Assembly: GCF_016908935.1 (NCBI RefSeq)
Contig: NZ_JAFBEV010000013.1
Coordinates: 1 to 64,000, forward strand
Reading direction: 5' to 3'
From: Sporolactobacillus spathodeae
GTDB lineage: Bacteria > Bacillota > Bacilli > Bacillales > Sporolactobacillaceae
DNA: 64,000 nt
Shown here: positions 55,669 through 64,000 of the stretch, piece after piece
Layout of the letters: every line of letters starts with the position of its first letter
Numbering within the stretch: position 1 is the stretch's first letter
Position numbers and translations under genes: made by a program
The notes under the pieces: generated by a model
What the model was told of the DNA's origin: nothing
Databases searched by the model: none
What the model saw: only the letters and a program-made list of their open reading frames with translations

Positions 55669-56834
55669 TGGCGCTTAAAACCAGCTATCTGGCAAATCAT
55701 GTTCGCACGTTGAAGCCGTCCGGCATTCGCAGGTTTTTCGACGCGACCGCTGGCATGACCGGTGTCATATCACTCGGTGTTGGCGAACCGGATTTCGTCA
55801 CGCCATGGAATGTACGCGAAGCCGCCATTCAGTCACTTGAAGACGGTTATACTTCCTATACGGCAAATGCTGGGATTCCGGCACTGCGTGAAGAAATTGC
55901 CAATTATATGAATGATTATTTCTGCGTTTCTTATAAACCGGAATCGGAAATTATTGTGACCGTTGGTGCAAGTGAAGCTATTGACATTGCCTTACGTGCC
56001 ATTCTCAACCCTGGCGAGGAAGTGCTCGTCGTTGAACCTTGCTTTGTTTCTTATGCGCCGCTTGTCACCATGGCCGGTGGTGTCCCTGTGACAGTTCAGG
56101 CTTCTGCAGAGAATCAATTTAAAATTCATCCGGAGCAGCTTGAACGAGCGGTCACCGATCGGACAAAAGCAATTATGATCTGCTCGCCAAACAACCCAAC
56201 AGGGGCGATGCTTAGCCGCGAGGAAATGCTGCGAATCGCAGCGTTTGCCAAAGCGCATGATTTATTGATCCTCTCAGACGAGATCTACGCGGAATTGGTT
56301 TATGACGATATTTATACAAGTTTTGCTGCCTTGGAAGGCATGCGTGAACGAACCATTCTTGTCAGCGGATTTTCAAAGGATTTGGCGATGACCGGCTGGC
56401 GTCTCGGTTTTGTCTGCGCGCCTGAAGAAATTACGCAAGGTATGTTGAAAATTCATCAGTACGCGATTATGTGCGCCTCCACGATGGCACAGCATGCCGG
56501 ACTCGAAGGGCTGAAGAACGGTAGGAAGGATGTCAATGAAATGAGGAAAAGCTATAGGCAGCGTCGCAATTACATTGTTGAGTCGCTTAATGAAATGGGC
56601 CTAAGCTGCCACCGCCCGGAAGGGGCATTTTATACTTTTCCGTCGATCCGTTCAACAGGTCTCAGTTCGGAAGACTTTGCCCATCGATTACTTGAAAATG
56701 AAAAAGTAGTTGTTGTACCAGGAAATGCATTTGGAGAAAGCGGGGAAGGCTATGTCCGTTGCTCCTATGCTACATCGATGGCGCAGCTGCAGGAAGCAAT
56801 GACCCGTATGCGCCGTTTTATTGCCCAGTTATGA
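55668..56834 (+). CDS. alaT: Aminotransferase AlaT (class I/II)
   Basis: This 388-residue pyridoxal-phosphate enzyme matches YugH/AlaT, which makes alanine from pyruvate and glutamate. The catalytic lysine lies in SGFSKDLAMTGWRLG and the anchoring motifs SLGVGEPDFVTP and CSPNNPTGAMLS are complete. Either the GTG at 55665 or the ATG at 55668 could be first; the ATG overlaps the alaR stop. The pair forms one operon, ended by a strong terminator. Confidence 0.93.
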   Translation: MALKTSYLANHVRTLKPSGIRRFFDATAGMTGVISLGVGEPDFVTPWNVREAAIQSLEDGYTSYTANAGIPALREEIANYMNDYFCVSYKPESEIIVTVGASEAIDIALRAILNPGEEVLVVEPCFVSYAPLVTMAGGVPVTVQASAENQFKIHPEQLERAVTDRTKAIMICSPNNPTGAMLSREEMLRIAAFAKAHDLLILSDEIYAELVYDDIYTSFAALEGMRERTILVSGFSKDLAMTGWRLGFVCAPEEITQGMLKIHQYAIMCASTMAQHAGLEGLKNGRKDVNEMRKSYRQRRNYIVESLNEMGLSCHRPEGAFYTFPSIRSTGLSSEDFAHRLLENEKVVVVPGNAFGESGEGYVRCSYATSMAQLQEAMTRMRRFIAQL

Positions 56835-56930
56835 CTCGCTTTATTTGGGGTGTTCCGAACAACTCTGAACAATTTACCGATAAAGAGCGATGATCCAGAT
56901 AACCTGAATCGATAAGAAAAAGAACTTAAA

Positions 56931-56977
56931 AAAGGCTGTACACGATCACTTTTTGTCGATGTACAGCCTTTTTTTAC
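56931..56977 (+). terminator. Terminator after alaRT
   Basis: AAAGGCTGTACA and TGTACAGCCTTT pair perfectly over 12 bases, followed by TTTT. The loop is about 17 bases. Confidence 0.92.
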
Positions 56978-57002
56978 GAGATATGATAAAAGTATAAAAC
57001 TT

Positions 57003-57105
57003 CTTGCCCAAAAATGCAGCACAGGTGCGCTGATGCCTTGCGGGAGAAGCGATCCGGCCGGTGCGCATTTGATGCAAAAATAAGGAATAAGCGGTTTTTT
57101 GCCTA
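57003..57105 (+). repeat. Dispersed intergenic repeat, copy 14 (degenerate)
   Basis: CCCAAAAATGCAGCACAGG, TGCGCTGATGCCTTGCGGGA, GAAGCGATCCGGCCGGTGCG and CATTTGATGCAAAAATAAGG. The terminal hairpin has decayed to GGAATAAGCGGTTTTTTGCC. It is followed directly by copy 15. Confidence 0.65.
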
Positions 57106-57107
57106 GA

Positions 57108-57203
57108 ATTACAGAGTGTTTGAGGAGACGCGCGCCGCCCGTGGCAAGCGAGCAGCGGGGCACAATTTTTGCAAAGAAAGACTTAGCTACGCCAAGTTTA
57201 TCT
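57108..57203 (+). repeat. Dispersed intergenic repeat, copy 15 (right half)
   Basis: TTACAGAGTGTTTGAGGAGA, CGCGCGCCGCCCGTGGCAAG, CGAGCAGCGGGGCACAATTT and AAGACTTAGCTACGCCAAGTTTATC. It may be the right half of copy 14, split by an insertion. Both lie between converging gene ends. Confidence 0.75.
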
Positions 57204-57212
57204 GATTACAGA

Positions 57213-57863
57213 TTACAAGTTTTCTGTCCGCCCGATGTAATCAAGGAAGAACTGGTTGCCGTCAAAACGTATTTTGGTCACGCTCGCATTTGGCACGCGA
57301 TCAATTTTCAGTCCTTCAGGGAAGAAAGCATGCAGAATGCAGCAGATCATCAACGAATGGCTGACAAGCAGAATATGCGCCGCTGGATCATTTTTTAACA
57401 TGCGTACCAGATCATCAATTCGCGCATGGATCTGATCCGCATCTTCTGCGTAACTGATCGTATCTAGTTTTTTAATTCCAGCCAGCGCCTGAAGCTTCAA
57501 ATCGATTGGCGATTTACGGCTCATTCCAGAAATGCCGACTGCTTCACCTGCTGCTGCCCACATTTGATGATTGTCCATTGCCTCGCAACTTCCAAACGAA
57601 ATTTCACGTAAATCTTCTGTTTCGTTTAGAGGAACAGCAGCATTGTCTGAATGGTTTAAAATCAAATGTGCGGTTTGCCTTGCACGACCGGAATCGCTCG
57701 TGTATGCCGAATCAAAATGAATGGCTTTTGCTTTAAGTGCTTGACCAATCGTCTCTGCTTGATCAATCCCATTATCGGTCAGCGGAGAATCCGCCCACCC
57801 TTGAGAACGGTTGAGCAAATTCAGTAAAGTCTCGCCATGTCGGATAAAATACAATGTCTTCAT
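57213..57863 (-). CDS. Histidine phosphatase family protein
   Basis: This 216-residue phosphatase has the RHGE catalytic core at residues 8-11 (FIRHGETLLNLLNRSQGW), TSDSGRARQTA, the acid in DLREISFGSCEAM, and a second His in LVSHSLMICCIL. It belongs to the PhoE/CobC-like branch; the substrate is not readable. The ATG at 57863 has no close ribosome site of its own. An AAGGAG lies about 30 bases upstream with a hairpin or eight-codon leader ORF between. Confidence 0.9.
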   Translation of the reverse strand: MKTLYFIRHGETLLNLLNRSQGWADSPLTDNGIDQAETIGQALKAKAIHFDSAYTSDSGRARQTAHLILNHSDNAAVPLNETEDLREISFGSCEAMDNHQMWAAAGEAVGISGMSRKSPIDLKLQALAGIKKLDTISYAEDADQIHARIDDLVRMLKNDPAAHILLVSHSLMICCILHAFFPEGLKIDRVPNASVTKIRFDGNQFFLDYIGRTENL

Positions 57864-57886
57864 TGGTTGTGCGGGAGAATCCGCAC
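57860..57886 (-). CDS. Possible 8-codon leader peptide / looped-out ribosome-site hairpin
   Basis: After AAAGGAGATGATC comes GTGCGGATTCTCCCGCAC, then AACCA and the phosphatase ATG. The GTG could start an eight-residue peptide (MRILPHNQ) whose TGA overlaps that ATG, giving coupled translation. Alternatively, GTGCGG/CCGCAC form a hairpin that shortens the distance from AAGGAG to the ATG to about eleven bases. Both readings use the same 18 bases. Confidence 0.4.
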   Translation of the reverse strand: MRILPHNQ

Positions 57887-57983
57887 GATCATCTCCTTTA
57901 TTTGAAAATTATTAGAGCTGATAGATCTGAACTTATCGTACCATTCATCCAATGCTGACGTAAACCGGATCTGCATCGTAAAT

Positions 57984-58012
57984 TTGACAAAATGACATGA
58001 ATGAGCTATAAA
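57984..58012 (+). promoter_or_regulatory. Sigma-A promoter of htpG
   Basis: TTGACA (57984-57989) and TATAAA (58007-58012) are spaced by exactly 17 bases, and transcription should begin near 58019, at the edge of the CIRCE element. Confidence 0.85.
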
Positions 58013-58019
58013 AATATTG

Positions 58020-58046
58020 TTAGCACTCTAATATATTGAGTGCTAA
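58020..58046. promoter_or_regulatory. CIRCE operator (HrcA site)
   Basis: TTAGCACTC-N9-GAGTGCTAA matches the CIRCE consensus at every position. It overlaps the transcription start of htpG, where the HrcA repressor would block it until heat stress. Confidence 0.95.
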
Positions 58047-58100
58047 ATGGATGAAAAAAAGGATTAACAGAGCAACTGTTCGACAAAGGGGAGAGTTGAC

Positions 58101-59984
58101 GTGCCGACAAGGGAATTTAAAGCAGAATCCAAGAAACTGCTAGACATGATGATCCATTCGATTTATTCGCAGAAAGAGATATTTCTTCGCGAAATTATCT
58201 CAAACTCCAGCGATGCTATTGATAAAATTTACTATAAGGCATTAGCTGATGAATCACTGGTTTTCAACAAAGATGATTATTTTATTCGAATTGTTCCGAA
58301 TAAAGAAGAACGGACATTGACGGTTTCCGATACCGGTATCGGAATGACGGAAGAAGAACTGGAGAAAAACCTCGGTACCATCGCGCAAAGTGGTTCTTTA
58401 AATTTTAAATCGGAAAATGAAGCCAAAGACGGCCATGATATCATTGGCCAGTTCGGTGTTGGTTTCTATTCGGCATTCATGGTTGCTGATCAGGTGACCG
58501 TTATAACCAAAGCACTTGGAAGCGATCAGGCTTTCAAATGGGAATCTCAAGGCGCCGAAGGCTATTCAATTGAACCTTGCACCAGAGAGTCGGTCGGCAC
58601 GGATGTGATTTTAAAGCTCAAGGAAAATAATGAGGACGAGAAATTCGACGATTATCTAGACGACTATCGACTCAAATCAATCGTCAAGAAATATTCCGAC
58701 TTTATCCGCTATCCGATCAAGATGGAAGTCACAGAAAGTCGTCCGAAGAAAGACAACGACAAAGAATTTGAAGAATACAAAGAAGAGCAGACGATTAATA
58801 GTATGGTTCCGCTCTGGCGCAAGAATAAGAATGAGCTGAAAGAAGAAGACTACGAGAATTTCTATAAGGAAAAACATTACGGATTTGACAAACCGCTGCG
58901 GCATATTAATATTCAGGCAGACGGTATGGTACGCTATCACGCCATTCTTTATATTCCTGAGAGCATTCCATTTGATTATTATTCCAAAGAATATGAGAAA
59001 GGTTTGGAACTCTATTCGAACGGCGTATTGATAATGGAAAAGTGTGCTGAATTGCTTCCGGACTATTTCAGTTTTGTCAAAGGAATGGCGGATTCCGAAG
59101 ATCTATCACTGAATATCTCCCGTGAAATTTTGCAACAGGACAAGCAATTAAAGCTAATCGCCAAAAACATCAATCACAAAATTCAGAAGGAACTCGAGAA
59201 GCTTCTCAAAGAAGACCGCGAGACCTACGAGAAATTTTATAAAGCTTTTGGTCGTCAACTGAAATATGGTGTGTACGCGGATTACGGTATGCATAAAGAA
59301 GATTTACAGAATCTTCTTTTGTTCTACTCTTCGAAAGAGAAGAAACTTGTGACACTTGATGAATATGTGTCACGGATGCCGGAAGACCAGAAATACATTT
59401 ATTATGCAGTCGGTGAAACGAATGAGAAGATCGAAAAACTGCCGCAAACAGAACTCGTTACTGACAAGGGCTATGAGATTCTCTTCTTTACGGAAGATAT
59501 CGATGAATTTGCGATTAAGATGCTGACGAACTATAAGGAAAAAGAATTCAAATCAGTTTCCAGCAGTGATCTTGACATTGAGAGTGACGAAGAAAAGAAA
59601 GAGGCTAAAGCGGAAGAAGAGGCAAGTAAGCCTTTATTCGAAAAAATGAAAGGCATTCTTTCGGACAAAGTCAAGGAAGTACGGGCTTCCAAACGCCTTA
59701 AATCCCATCCAGTCTGCTTCGCCACAGAGGGTGAAGTATCGATTGAAATGGAAAAAGTACTCAATCAGATGCCGAACAACGAAAATGTCAAGGCAGATAA
59801 AATTCTTGAGATCAACACACATCACAATGTTTTCAAAGCATTGAAAGCGGCCTTTGATCTGAATGATGAGCAAAAAGTATCGCTTTACACCAATCTGCTT
59901 TATAACCAGGCGCTTCTTGTTGAGGGCTTGCCGGTTCAGGATCCGGTTGCCTTTGCCAATGACATCTGTAAACTGATGGGTTGA
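58101..59984 (+). CDS. htpG: Chaperone HtpG (Hsp90)
   Basis: This 627-residue ATP-dependent chaperone has the Hsp90 N-terminal ATPase motifs [26 protein letters not shown] and [15 protein letters not shown], a middle domain with [15 protein letters not shown], and a C-terminal dimerisation domain. It acts on client proteins in the cytosol. It starts at GTG after GGGGAGAG. Unlike B. subtilis, where htpG is outside the HrcA regulon, a perfect CIRCE lies at its promoter. A bidirectional terminator follows. Confidence 0.97.
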   Translation: MPTREFKAESKKLLDMMIHSIYSQKEIFLREIISNSSDAIDKIYYKALADESLVFNKDDYFIRIVPNKEERTLTVSDTGIGMTEEELEKNLGTIAQSGSLNFKSENEAKDGHDIIGQFGVGFYSAFMVADQVTVITKALGSDQAFKWESQGAEGYSIEPCTRESVGTDVILKLKENNEDEKFDDYLDDYRLKSIVKKYSDFIRYPIKMEVTESRPKKDNDKEFEEYKEEQTINSMVPLWRKNKNELKEEDYENFYKEKHYGFDKPLRHINIQADGMVRYHAILYIPESIPFDYYSKEYEKGLELYSNGVLIMEKCAELLPDYFSFVKGMADSEDLSLNISREILQQDKQLKLIAKNINHKIQKELEKLLKEDRETYEKFYKAFGRQLKYGVYADYGMHKEDLQNLLLFYSSKEKKLVTLDEYVSRMPEDQKYIYYAVGETNEKIEKLPQTELVTDKGYEILFFTEDIDEFAIKMLTNYKEKEFKSVSSSDLDIESDEEKKEAKAEEEASKPLFEKMKGILSDKVKEVRASKRLKSHPVCFATEGEVSIEMEKVLNQMPNNENVKADKILEINTHHNVFKALKAAFDLNDEQKVSLYTNLLYNQALLVEGLPVQDPVAFANDICKLMG

Positions 59985-59993
59985 CAAATAATA

Positions 59994-60032
59994 AAAAAGC
60001 ATGGGTCCTCTCTTAGGATTCATGCTTTTTTC
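59994..60032. terminator. Bidirectional terminator between htpG and the HMCES gene
   Basis: AAAAAGCATG and CATGCTTTTTT pair, with GGTCC/GGATT extending the stem around a TCTCTTA loop. It can end both converging genes. Confidence 0.85.
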
Positions 60033-60054
60033 TATGATACGATAAACAGGTTCG

Positions 60055-60735
60055 TTAAATACTCTGGATTAACTCCGGACCGTTGTTTTTAGTGGAATTG
60101 ACCGCTTGGGAGACAGGATAGGCAAGCATCAATTCCTCCTCAAAAGGATGGAGGAGTTGATTCAATCCGCGGATATCCTGATTCTTCGGATCGAGCCAAT
60201 CTGCCTCATCTTCTTTATGAAGGATGACCGGCATCCGTTGATGGATCGGTGCCATCAATGGGTTGGCTTCAGTGGTAATAATCGTACAACTGAAAACTTT
60301 TCTGCCATCCGGGTTCTGCCACGATTCCCAGAGCCCAGCCATGGCAAATAATTCGCCAGTACGCAATTGAAAGCGTATTGGCTGTTTTGTTTTTCGGAAA
60401 GACGTATCACGCTTCCATTCGTAGAAGCTGTCAGCGAGGATTAAGCAACGCTTTTTTTGATAGGCAGAACGAAAGCTTGCGCGTGTCGACAAGCTTTCAG
60501 CACGGGCATTAATCAGTTTATAACCGATCTTTTCATCGTCAGCCCAAGGAGGAATCAGACCCCAACGAAGCAGGCCGAGCCGATTTTCTCGGCCATCATT
60601 AACGACAGCCATCACGTTGCTGCCGGGCGCGATATTATAATTGGGCATATAATTCGACGCTTCTATATGTTTCGCCGTATGAAAACGCTGGATAATTAAG
60701 ACGAATGGCGCGATTAAAGTGTAGCGTCCGCACAT
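60055..60735 (-). CDS. SOS response-associated peptidase, HMCES/YedK family
   Basis: This 226-residue protein starts MCGRYTL, leaving Cys2 as the exposed N-terminal residue after Met removal; this Cys crosslinks to abasic sites in single-stranded DNA. Other conserved parts are NYNIAPGSNVMAVV, LRWGLIPPWA, NARAES, DSFYEWKR and PIHQRMPVIL. It guards against breaks at abasic sites. The ATG at 60735 is fixed by Cys2; the frame extends 12 codons upstream. No SOS box was identified. Confidence 0.94.
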   Translation of the reverse strand: MCGRYTLIAPFVLIIQRFHTAKHIEASNYMPNYNIAPGSNVMAVVNDGRENRLGLLRWGLIPPWADDEKIGYKLINARAESLSTRASFRSAYQKKRCLILADSFYEWKRDTSFRKTKQPIRFQLRTGELFAMAGLWESWQNPDGRKVFSCTIITTEANPLMAPIHQRMPVILHKEDEADWLDPKNQDIRGLNQLLHPFEEELMLAYPVSQAVNSTKNNGPELIQSI

Positions 60736-60810
60736 GGAATCACCGTCCCCAAGTATCTTTTCTTTCAGCATACGCTTTTCTCTCAGGCAGGTAAATCACA
60801 GGCATCTGGT

Positions 60811-62235
60811 TTACAAAATTTGTCCTTCACTAGTTTGCCCCTGAAACTCGGGCACGTCATAAGTAAAGTAGCTGTTTAGATAGCTATTTTTGTCATCTTC
60901 AAATAATTGATCGGTAATCGCTCGAACGACTCGCGGTAGACTATATTTCATCGCTGAGAGCGCCGAGGCGGAAAGCCCGCAACTAACCATCGCGGCGTAG
61001 GTAAACGAAAAGATGCCGCGCAGCATTTTATTTGTCGCTTCTTCCTTACCTTGAAATGCAAAGCCTTCGCTGAGGTAGGGATGTGCATCAAGCATCGGAC
61101 TTTTGATTGCCTCAGGTGCGCTGTAGCGATCCCCCCAGCGAACGATATGATCGGCAATCAAACGCAGTTCAGGGCGAAGTGCGGGATCGGTACGTAAACC
61201 GGTACTAATTATTAGATAATCGAAAGTGAATCTGCCGTGCGGGGTTTGAATCGCCGCTCTTCCATCTTTTTCACAGACATTTAGCCAGGGTGCGCCAAGA
61301 TGAAGATAAAATCCAGGGTAAGCAGCCGCACGATTAAACATATCTGTAGTCGGCGGTTGATTCAAAGAGAAAAATCGAGCCATGACGGCGTATTTCTCAG
61401 CATCATTTAATGTATGAAAATGATTGATTAAGCCGGAAGGCTCCATTTGGCGGATCGGATTAATCCGCCCGAGCGCTTTACGACGTACAAAGACATGGAC
61501 TTCATTAACATTCTGGGCGAGTGCAGCGGCTGCATTATCAAATGCAGAAGCCCCACCACCAAGGATTGCCAAACATTTACCTTTAAGTTTCGAAAAGTCG
61601 ATGGCTTCGGAAGTATGGGCATAGAGATTCTTCGGAAGTCCCTCTTTAATAAAATCAGGCACATACCACGCACCGCCGCCTTGAACACCTGTCGCTAGAA
61701 TCACTTTGCGCGCGCGAAGAGTCTCAGCAGGCGCGCCTTTTCCTTCAATATGCAAGGTGTAAATCCCATTTTGTTCGGGTTCGATCAGTCGCAGACAGAT
61801 TTCGTTGTGAACCGGCAAGTTAAGAATCTTTCGGTACCATTTCAGGTAGTTCATCCAATCGGTGCGTGGAATTTTATCAAGCGCATGCCAACTCTCCGCT
61901 CCATACTGTGCTTCCCACCAGGCACGAAAGGTGAGCGACGGTATGCCGAAATCGATTGGGGTCAGATCTTTAGGCGTCCGCAATGTGCGCATCCGTGCGT
62001 AGGCCACCCATGGGCCTTCGAAACCTTGCTTATTCTCATCAATGACGAGAATATTGCGGATACGTTCACGAATCAGACCGAAAGCAATACCGAGGCCGCA
62101 TTGGCCGCCGCCGACAATGATTGCGTCGTATACCGGACGGCCGGAGTCACTCGCCGGTAGGACCCATTCTGGACCATTGAGAGATAGATAGGAAAGATCT
62201 TTTTTCACTTGATTGTTCAAATCCATTAAACTCAC
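60811..62235 (-). CDS. FAD/NAD(P)-binding monooxygenase-like flavoprotein
   Basis: This flavoprotein of about 474 residues has two nucleotide folds: IIVGGGQCGLGIAFGL near the N-terminus for FAD and AILGGGASAFDNAAAAL for NAD(P). LILSTGLRTDP-like text (YLIISTGLRTDP) marks a third contact. It resembles flavin monooxygenases of the lysine N6-hydroxylase/dimethylaniline type; the substrate is unknown. GTG at 62235 is favoured by AGAGGG eight bases upstream; a GTG nine bases earlier and an ATG nine later are alternatives. It stands alone. Confidence 0.85.
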   Translation of the reverse strand: MSLMDLNNQVKKDLSYLSLNGPEWVLPASDSGRPVYDAIIVGGGQCGLGIAFGLIRERIRNILVIDENKQGFEGPWVAYARMRTLRTPKDLTPIDFGIPSLTFRAWWEAQYGAESWHALDKIPRTDWMNYLKWYRKILNLPVHNEICLRLIEPEQNGIYTLHIEGKGAPAETLRARKVILATGVQGGGAWYVPDFIKEGLPKNLYAHTSEAIDFSKLKGKCLAILGGGASAFDNAAAALAQNVNEVHVFVRRKALGRINPIRQMEPSGLINHFHTLNDAEKYAVMARFFSLNQPPTTDMFNRAAAYPGFYLHLGAPWLNVCEKDGRAAIQTPHGRFTFDYLIISTGLRTDPALRPELRLIADHIVRWGDRYSAPEAIKSPMLDAHPYLSEGFAFQGKEEATNKMLRGIFSFTYAAMVSCGLSASALSAMKYSLPRVVRAITDQLFEDDKNSYLNSYFTYDVPEFQGQTSEGQIL

Positions 62236-62429
62236 GGCGACCACCCTCTATCATGTTATATCACTTAACACTAAGCTAAGCATAAACCGCCGGTAAATAT
62301 TGTTCAATTGCAAATTATCTAAAAAGTAAAAAGTCAATTAGCCAAATCAACCAGTACAATCACGTGAAATAGACAAAATGACTAAATGAAGACAATATAT
62401 TGGTGTATTTGCTCAGAGCTAAGAAGAAT

Positions 62430-62532
62430 AAAGATTTTTGCACGAAAAACGCAGCGAAGGCGCGGCGCCCGCGGCAAGCGAGCAGCTGGAGCACATTCGA
62501 TGCAAACAAGACCTGAACATCGACAGAGTAGT
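62430..62532 (+). repeat. Dispersed intergenic repeat, copy 16 (short, alternative right end)
   Basis: TTTTTGCACGAAAAACGCAG, CGAAGGCGCGGCGCCCGCGG, CAAGCGAGCAGCTGGAGCAC and ATTCGATGCAAACAAGACCT with GAACATCGACAGAGTAGTGA. The core is shortened, and the usual ACTTGGC hairpin is replaced by a different tail shared with copy 17. Confidence 0.8.
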
Positions 62533-62570
62533 GACCAACTCAGCAGAGGCATAAAATTATAGCATGGCAT

Positions 62571-62757
62571 TTGTGTAAGAATGTAGCGTAGGCGCGAGAC
62601 GCCTGCGGGAAAAGCGAGCCAAGTGAGACCCCGCAGATTCCAGCTTGTCTGAGGAGACTCACGGATCGCCCGCGGCAAGCGAGCAGCCGGAGCACATTCG
62701 ATGCAAACAAGACCTGAACATCAGCAGAGTAAGGAGCGACATCGACAGAGTAGTAAT
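62571..62757 (+). repeat. Dispersed intergenic repeat, copy 17 (full core, alternative right end)
   Basis: It has the complete core: GTAGGCGCGAGACGCCTGCG, GGAAAAGCGAGCCAAGTGAG, ACCCCGCAGATTCCAGCTTG, TCTGAGGAGACTCACGGATC, GCCCGCGGCAAGCGAGCAGC and CGGAGCACATTCGATGC. It then continues AAACAAGACCTGAACATC and ACATCGACAGAGTAGTAA, as in copy 16, with no terminator hairpin. Confidence 0.9.
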
Positions 62758-62853
62758 TAGCTACCATTAATTTTATTAACGGAAGAATAGCTAACATGAC
62801 AATGTACACATGATTTCATCAACTCTTTATAAATGTGGATCTACTACAAAAAA

Positions 62854-62887
62854 ACTCAGATTCCTCAACAGAAAGAGGAACCTGAGA
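62854..62887 (-). terminator. Terminator after the dehydrogenase gene
   Basis: CTCAG-A-TTCCTC and GAGGAA-C-CTGAG pair around AACAGAAA. On the minus strand the stem is followed by TTTTTTT, so it ends the gene at 62978. Confidence 0.8.
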
Positions 62888-62977
62888 TGAGAAAACAATG
62901 TGCTTGATCAAAAGAGAATTTGGCTGTTGATCATCATACGAAAAAACTACAGAATTATTTATTGGTTGAATAAGGGA

Positions 62978-63868
62978 TTACGCTGTTGGTAATCCTCCAG
63001 TAACGCCATAAATCTGTCCGGTGACGAAGCTCGAATCATTCGAGGCGAGCATCACATAAACGCTTGCCAGTTCCGCCGGTTGACCGGCGCGTTTAAATTC
63101 AGAGCTCTGGCCAAATTTGGGGATTGATCCGGGAAGCTGTCCACCACTGACCTGAAGCGGTGTCCAAATGGGGCCAGGTGCAACAGAGTTGACCCGTATG
63201 CCTTTTGGCGCGAGTTCTTTGGCAAGGCCTTTGGTAAAAGCAATAATCGCACTTTTGGTTGGTGCGTAAGAAAGCAGATCGGGGCTAGGGTTATACCCTT
63301 GTACCGAAGAAGTAGTAATGATCGATGCACCCTTGGGGAGATAGGGAAGCGCTGCCTGAACGGTCCAGTATAATGAAAAGACATTCACTTCAAAAGTCCG
63401 CCTCAAAATATCTGAAGGGATTTCTTCAATGCTTTTGCTGGCATGCTGCATACCGGCGACCAAGGTCAGAATATCGAGACCATCGAGTTGCTTTGCGGCA
63501 TGCGCCACGAGTTGTTTGCAAAAATTTTCATCACTCAAATCGCCGGGCAAGAGAATCGCCTTTCGACCGGCTTTTTCAATCAGATCGCGGACTTGAAGCG
63601 CATCTTCCTGCTCGGATGGAAGGTAATTAAGGACAACATCTGCGCCCTCTCGAGCGTAAGCGATCGCTGCTGCGCGGCCAATACCTGAGTCCCCGCCAGT
63701 GATCAGCGCTTTACGTCCGGTCAATTTACCGGAACCGCTATAGGTTTTCTCGCCGCAGTCTGGCACCGGTGTCATCTTTGCCTGTATGCCAGGACGCTCT
63801 TGTTTTTGCTCCGGATACGTTCCTGAGGTATATAATTTTGTTGGGTCTTCGGTAGTCGTATGCATCAT
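62978..63868 (-). CDS. Short-chain dehydrogenase/reductase, YdaD-like
   Basis: This 296-residue oxidoreductase has the NAD(P) loop [15 protein letters not shown] near 54-68 and the catalytic YAPTK (Tyr-x-x-x-Lys) with Ser in TTSSVQGY. A charged N-terminal extension of about 45 residues ([19 protein letters not shown]) is typical of the YdaD/YhdF general-stress group; their substrates are unknown. GGAGGAACGTA precedes the ATGATG. A SigB-type promoter was searched for upstream and not found. The last 130 bases of the window hold only its upstream region. Confidence 0.9.
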   Translation of the reverse strand: MMHTTTEDPTKLYTSGTYPEQKQERPGIQAKMTPVPDCGEKTYSGSGKLTGRKALITGGDSGIGRAAAIAYAREGADVVLNYLPSEQEDALQVRDLIEKAGRKAILLPGDLSDENFCKQLVAHAAKQLDGLDILTLVAGMQHASKSIEEIPSDILRRTFEVNVFSLYWTVQAALPYLPKGASIITTSSVQGYNPSPDLLSYAPTKSAIIAFTKGLAKELAPKGIRVNSVAPGPIWTPLQVSGGQLPGSIPKFGQSSEFKRAGQPAELASVYVMLASNDSSFVTGQIYGVTGGLPTA

Positions 63869-64000
63869 TACGTTCCTCCTGATTCAGTGGATTTGATTTT
63901 GAACAATAGTTAGTCTGCTTCACTTGCATGCAGATGAAAGATGAAAAAATAACGGAAACTTTTGGAAAAGAATTGCGTGTGTCACTTGTGTTTTAATTTA

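Larger units (their letters stand above)
62236..62977. other. Spacer with two repeat copies, no gene seen
   Basis: About 740 bases separate the flavoprotein from the dehydrogenase. They hold repeat copies 16 and 17 and a terminator on the minus strand; I see no gene. The frames that run through the repeats are not coding. Confidence 0.5.

Noticed and set aside
63869-64000. SigB promoter for the stress-type dehydrogenase
   Set aside because: No GTTTAA/GGGTAT pair with proper spacing is seen on the minus strand of the available upstream sequence.
1-64000. CRISPR arrays, tRNA or rRNA genes, prophage, complete insertion sequences
   Set aside because: No regularly spaced direct repeats, cloverleaf sequences, rRNA segments, integrase, transposase or phage structural genes were recognised.

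Overview
The window is chromosomal DNA from a spore-forming, low-to-mid-GC Firmicute of the order Bacillales. Spore-coat genes (CotS and CotSA types), a YjcZ-type microprotein, YpjB, TRAP (mtrB) and the hup-folE-mtrB-hepS-menG-hepT-ndk-cheR-ypiA-ypiB-ypjB order all match Bacillus. The cytochrome bc genes (qcrABC) and the aro-trp-his block that Bacillus subtilis carries in this stretch are absent. That absence, with a complete glycogen operon, suggests a fermentative spore former such as Sporolactobacillaceae. The genus is an inference; nothing in the window proves it.

Layout. 1-92 is the 3' end of a group II intron. 402-9385 is a compacted version of the B. subtilis hbs-to-ypjB region: HU, GTP cyclohydrolase I, TRAP, heptaprenyl diphosphate synthase and menaquinone methylation, ndk, cheR, a TPR protein, ReoY/YpiB and YpjB. 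9474-12206 holds a YugP protease, a YjcZ-like microprotein, a preQ1-I riboswitch with queT, and a 5'-3' exonuclease. 12810-23449 is a glycogen operon in the order glgB-A-C-D-P plus a GH13 amylase. 24008-28027 holds ilvE, a DUF2871 membrane protein, plsX and metA. 28264-34893 holds a chemoreceptor, a PucR regulator and, converging on them, cytosine deaminase and permease (codBA). 35622-40744 is the branched-chain amino-acid ABC transporter livKHMGF behind a promoter with a CodY-like box. 41021-48358 holds a stand-alone condensation-fold protein, radical SAM protein YfkAB, a MATE exporter, L-2-hydroxyglutarate oxidase and an MFS transporter; the last two diverge across two cre (CcpA) sites. 48417-54716 holds a divergent phosphoglycerate mutase and a spore-coat cluster with two CotS-type and two CotSA-type genes. 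An epimerase pseudogene lies upstream of the second CotSA gene. 55165-63868 holds alaR-alaT, a histidine phosphatase, htpG behind a perfect CIRCE element, an HMCES/YedK protein, a flavoprotein and a stress-type short-chain dehydrogenase.

Threaded through the window is a dispersed intergenic repeat, in about 17 intact, partial or shuffled copies. Its core reads GCGAGACGCCTGCGGG...CCCGCGGCAAGCGAGCAGCCGGAGCGC, and it usually ends in an ACTTGGC...GCCAAGTTTTT hairpin. Every copy I see points the same way and lies 3' of at least one gene, so the repeat seems to be spreading as a terminator-bearing element.

Genes and control signals fit together in several places. CodY for livK, CcpA for lhgO/MFS, preQ1 for queT and HrcA for htpG can each be read from the DNA. 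I found no tRNA, rRNA, CRISPR array, prophage or complete insertion sequence.
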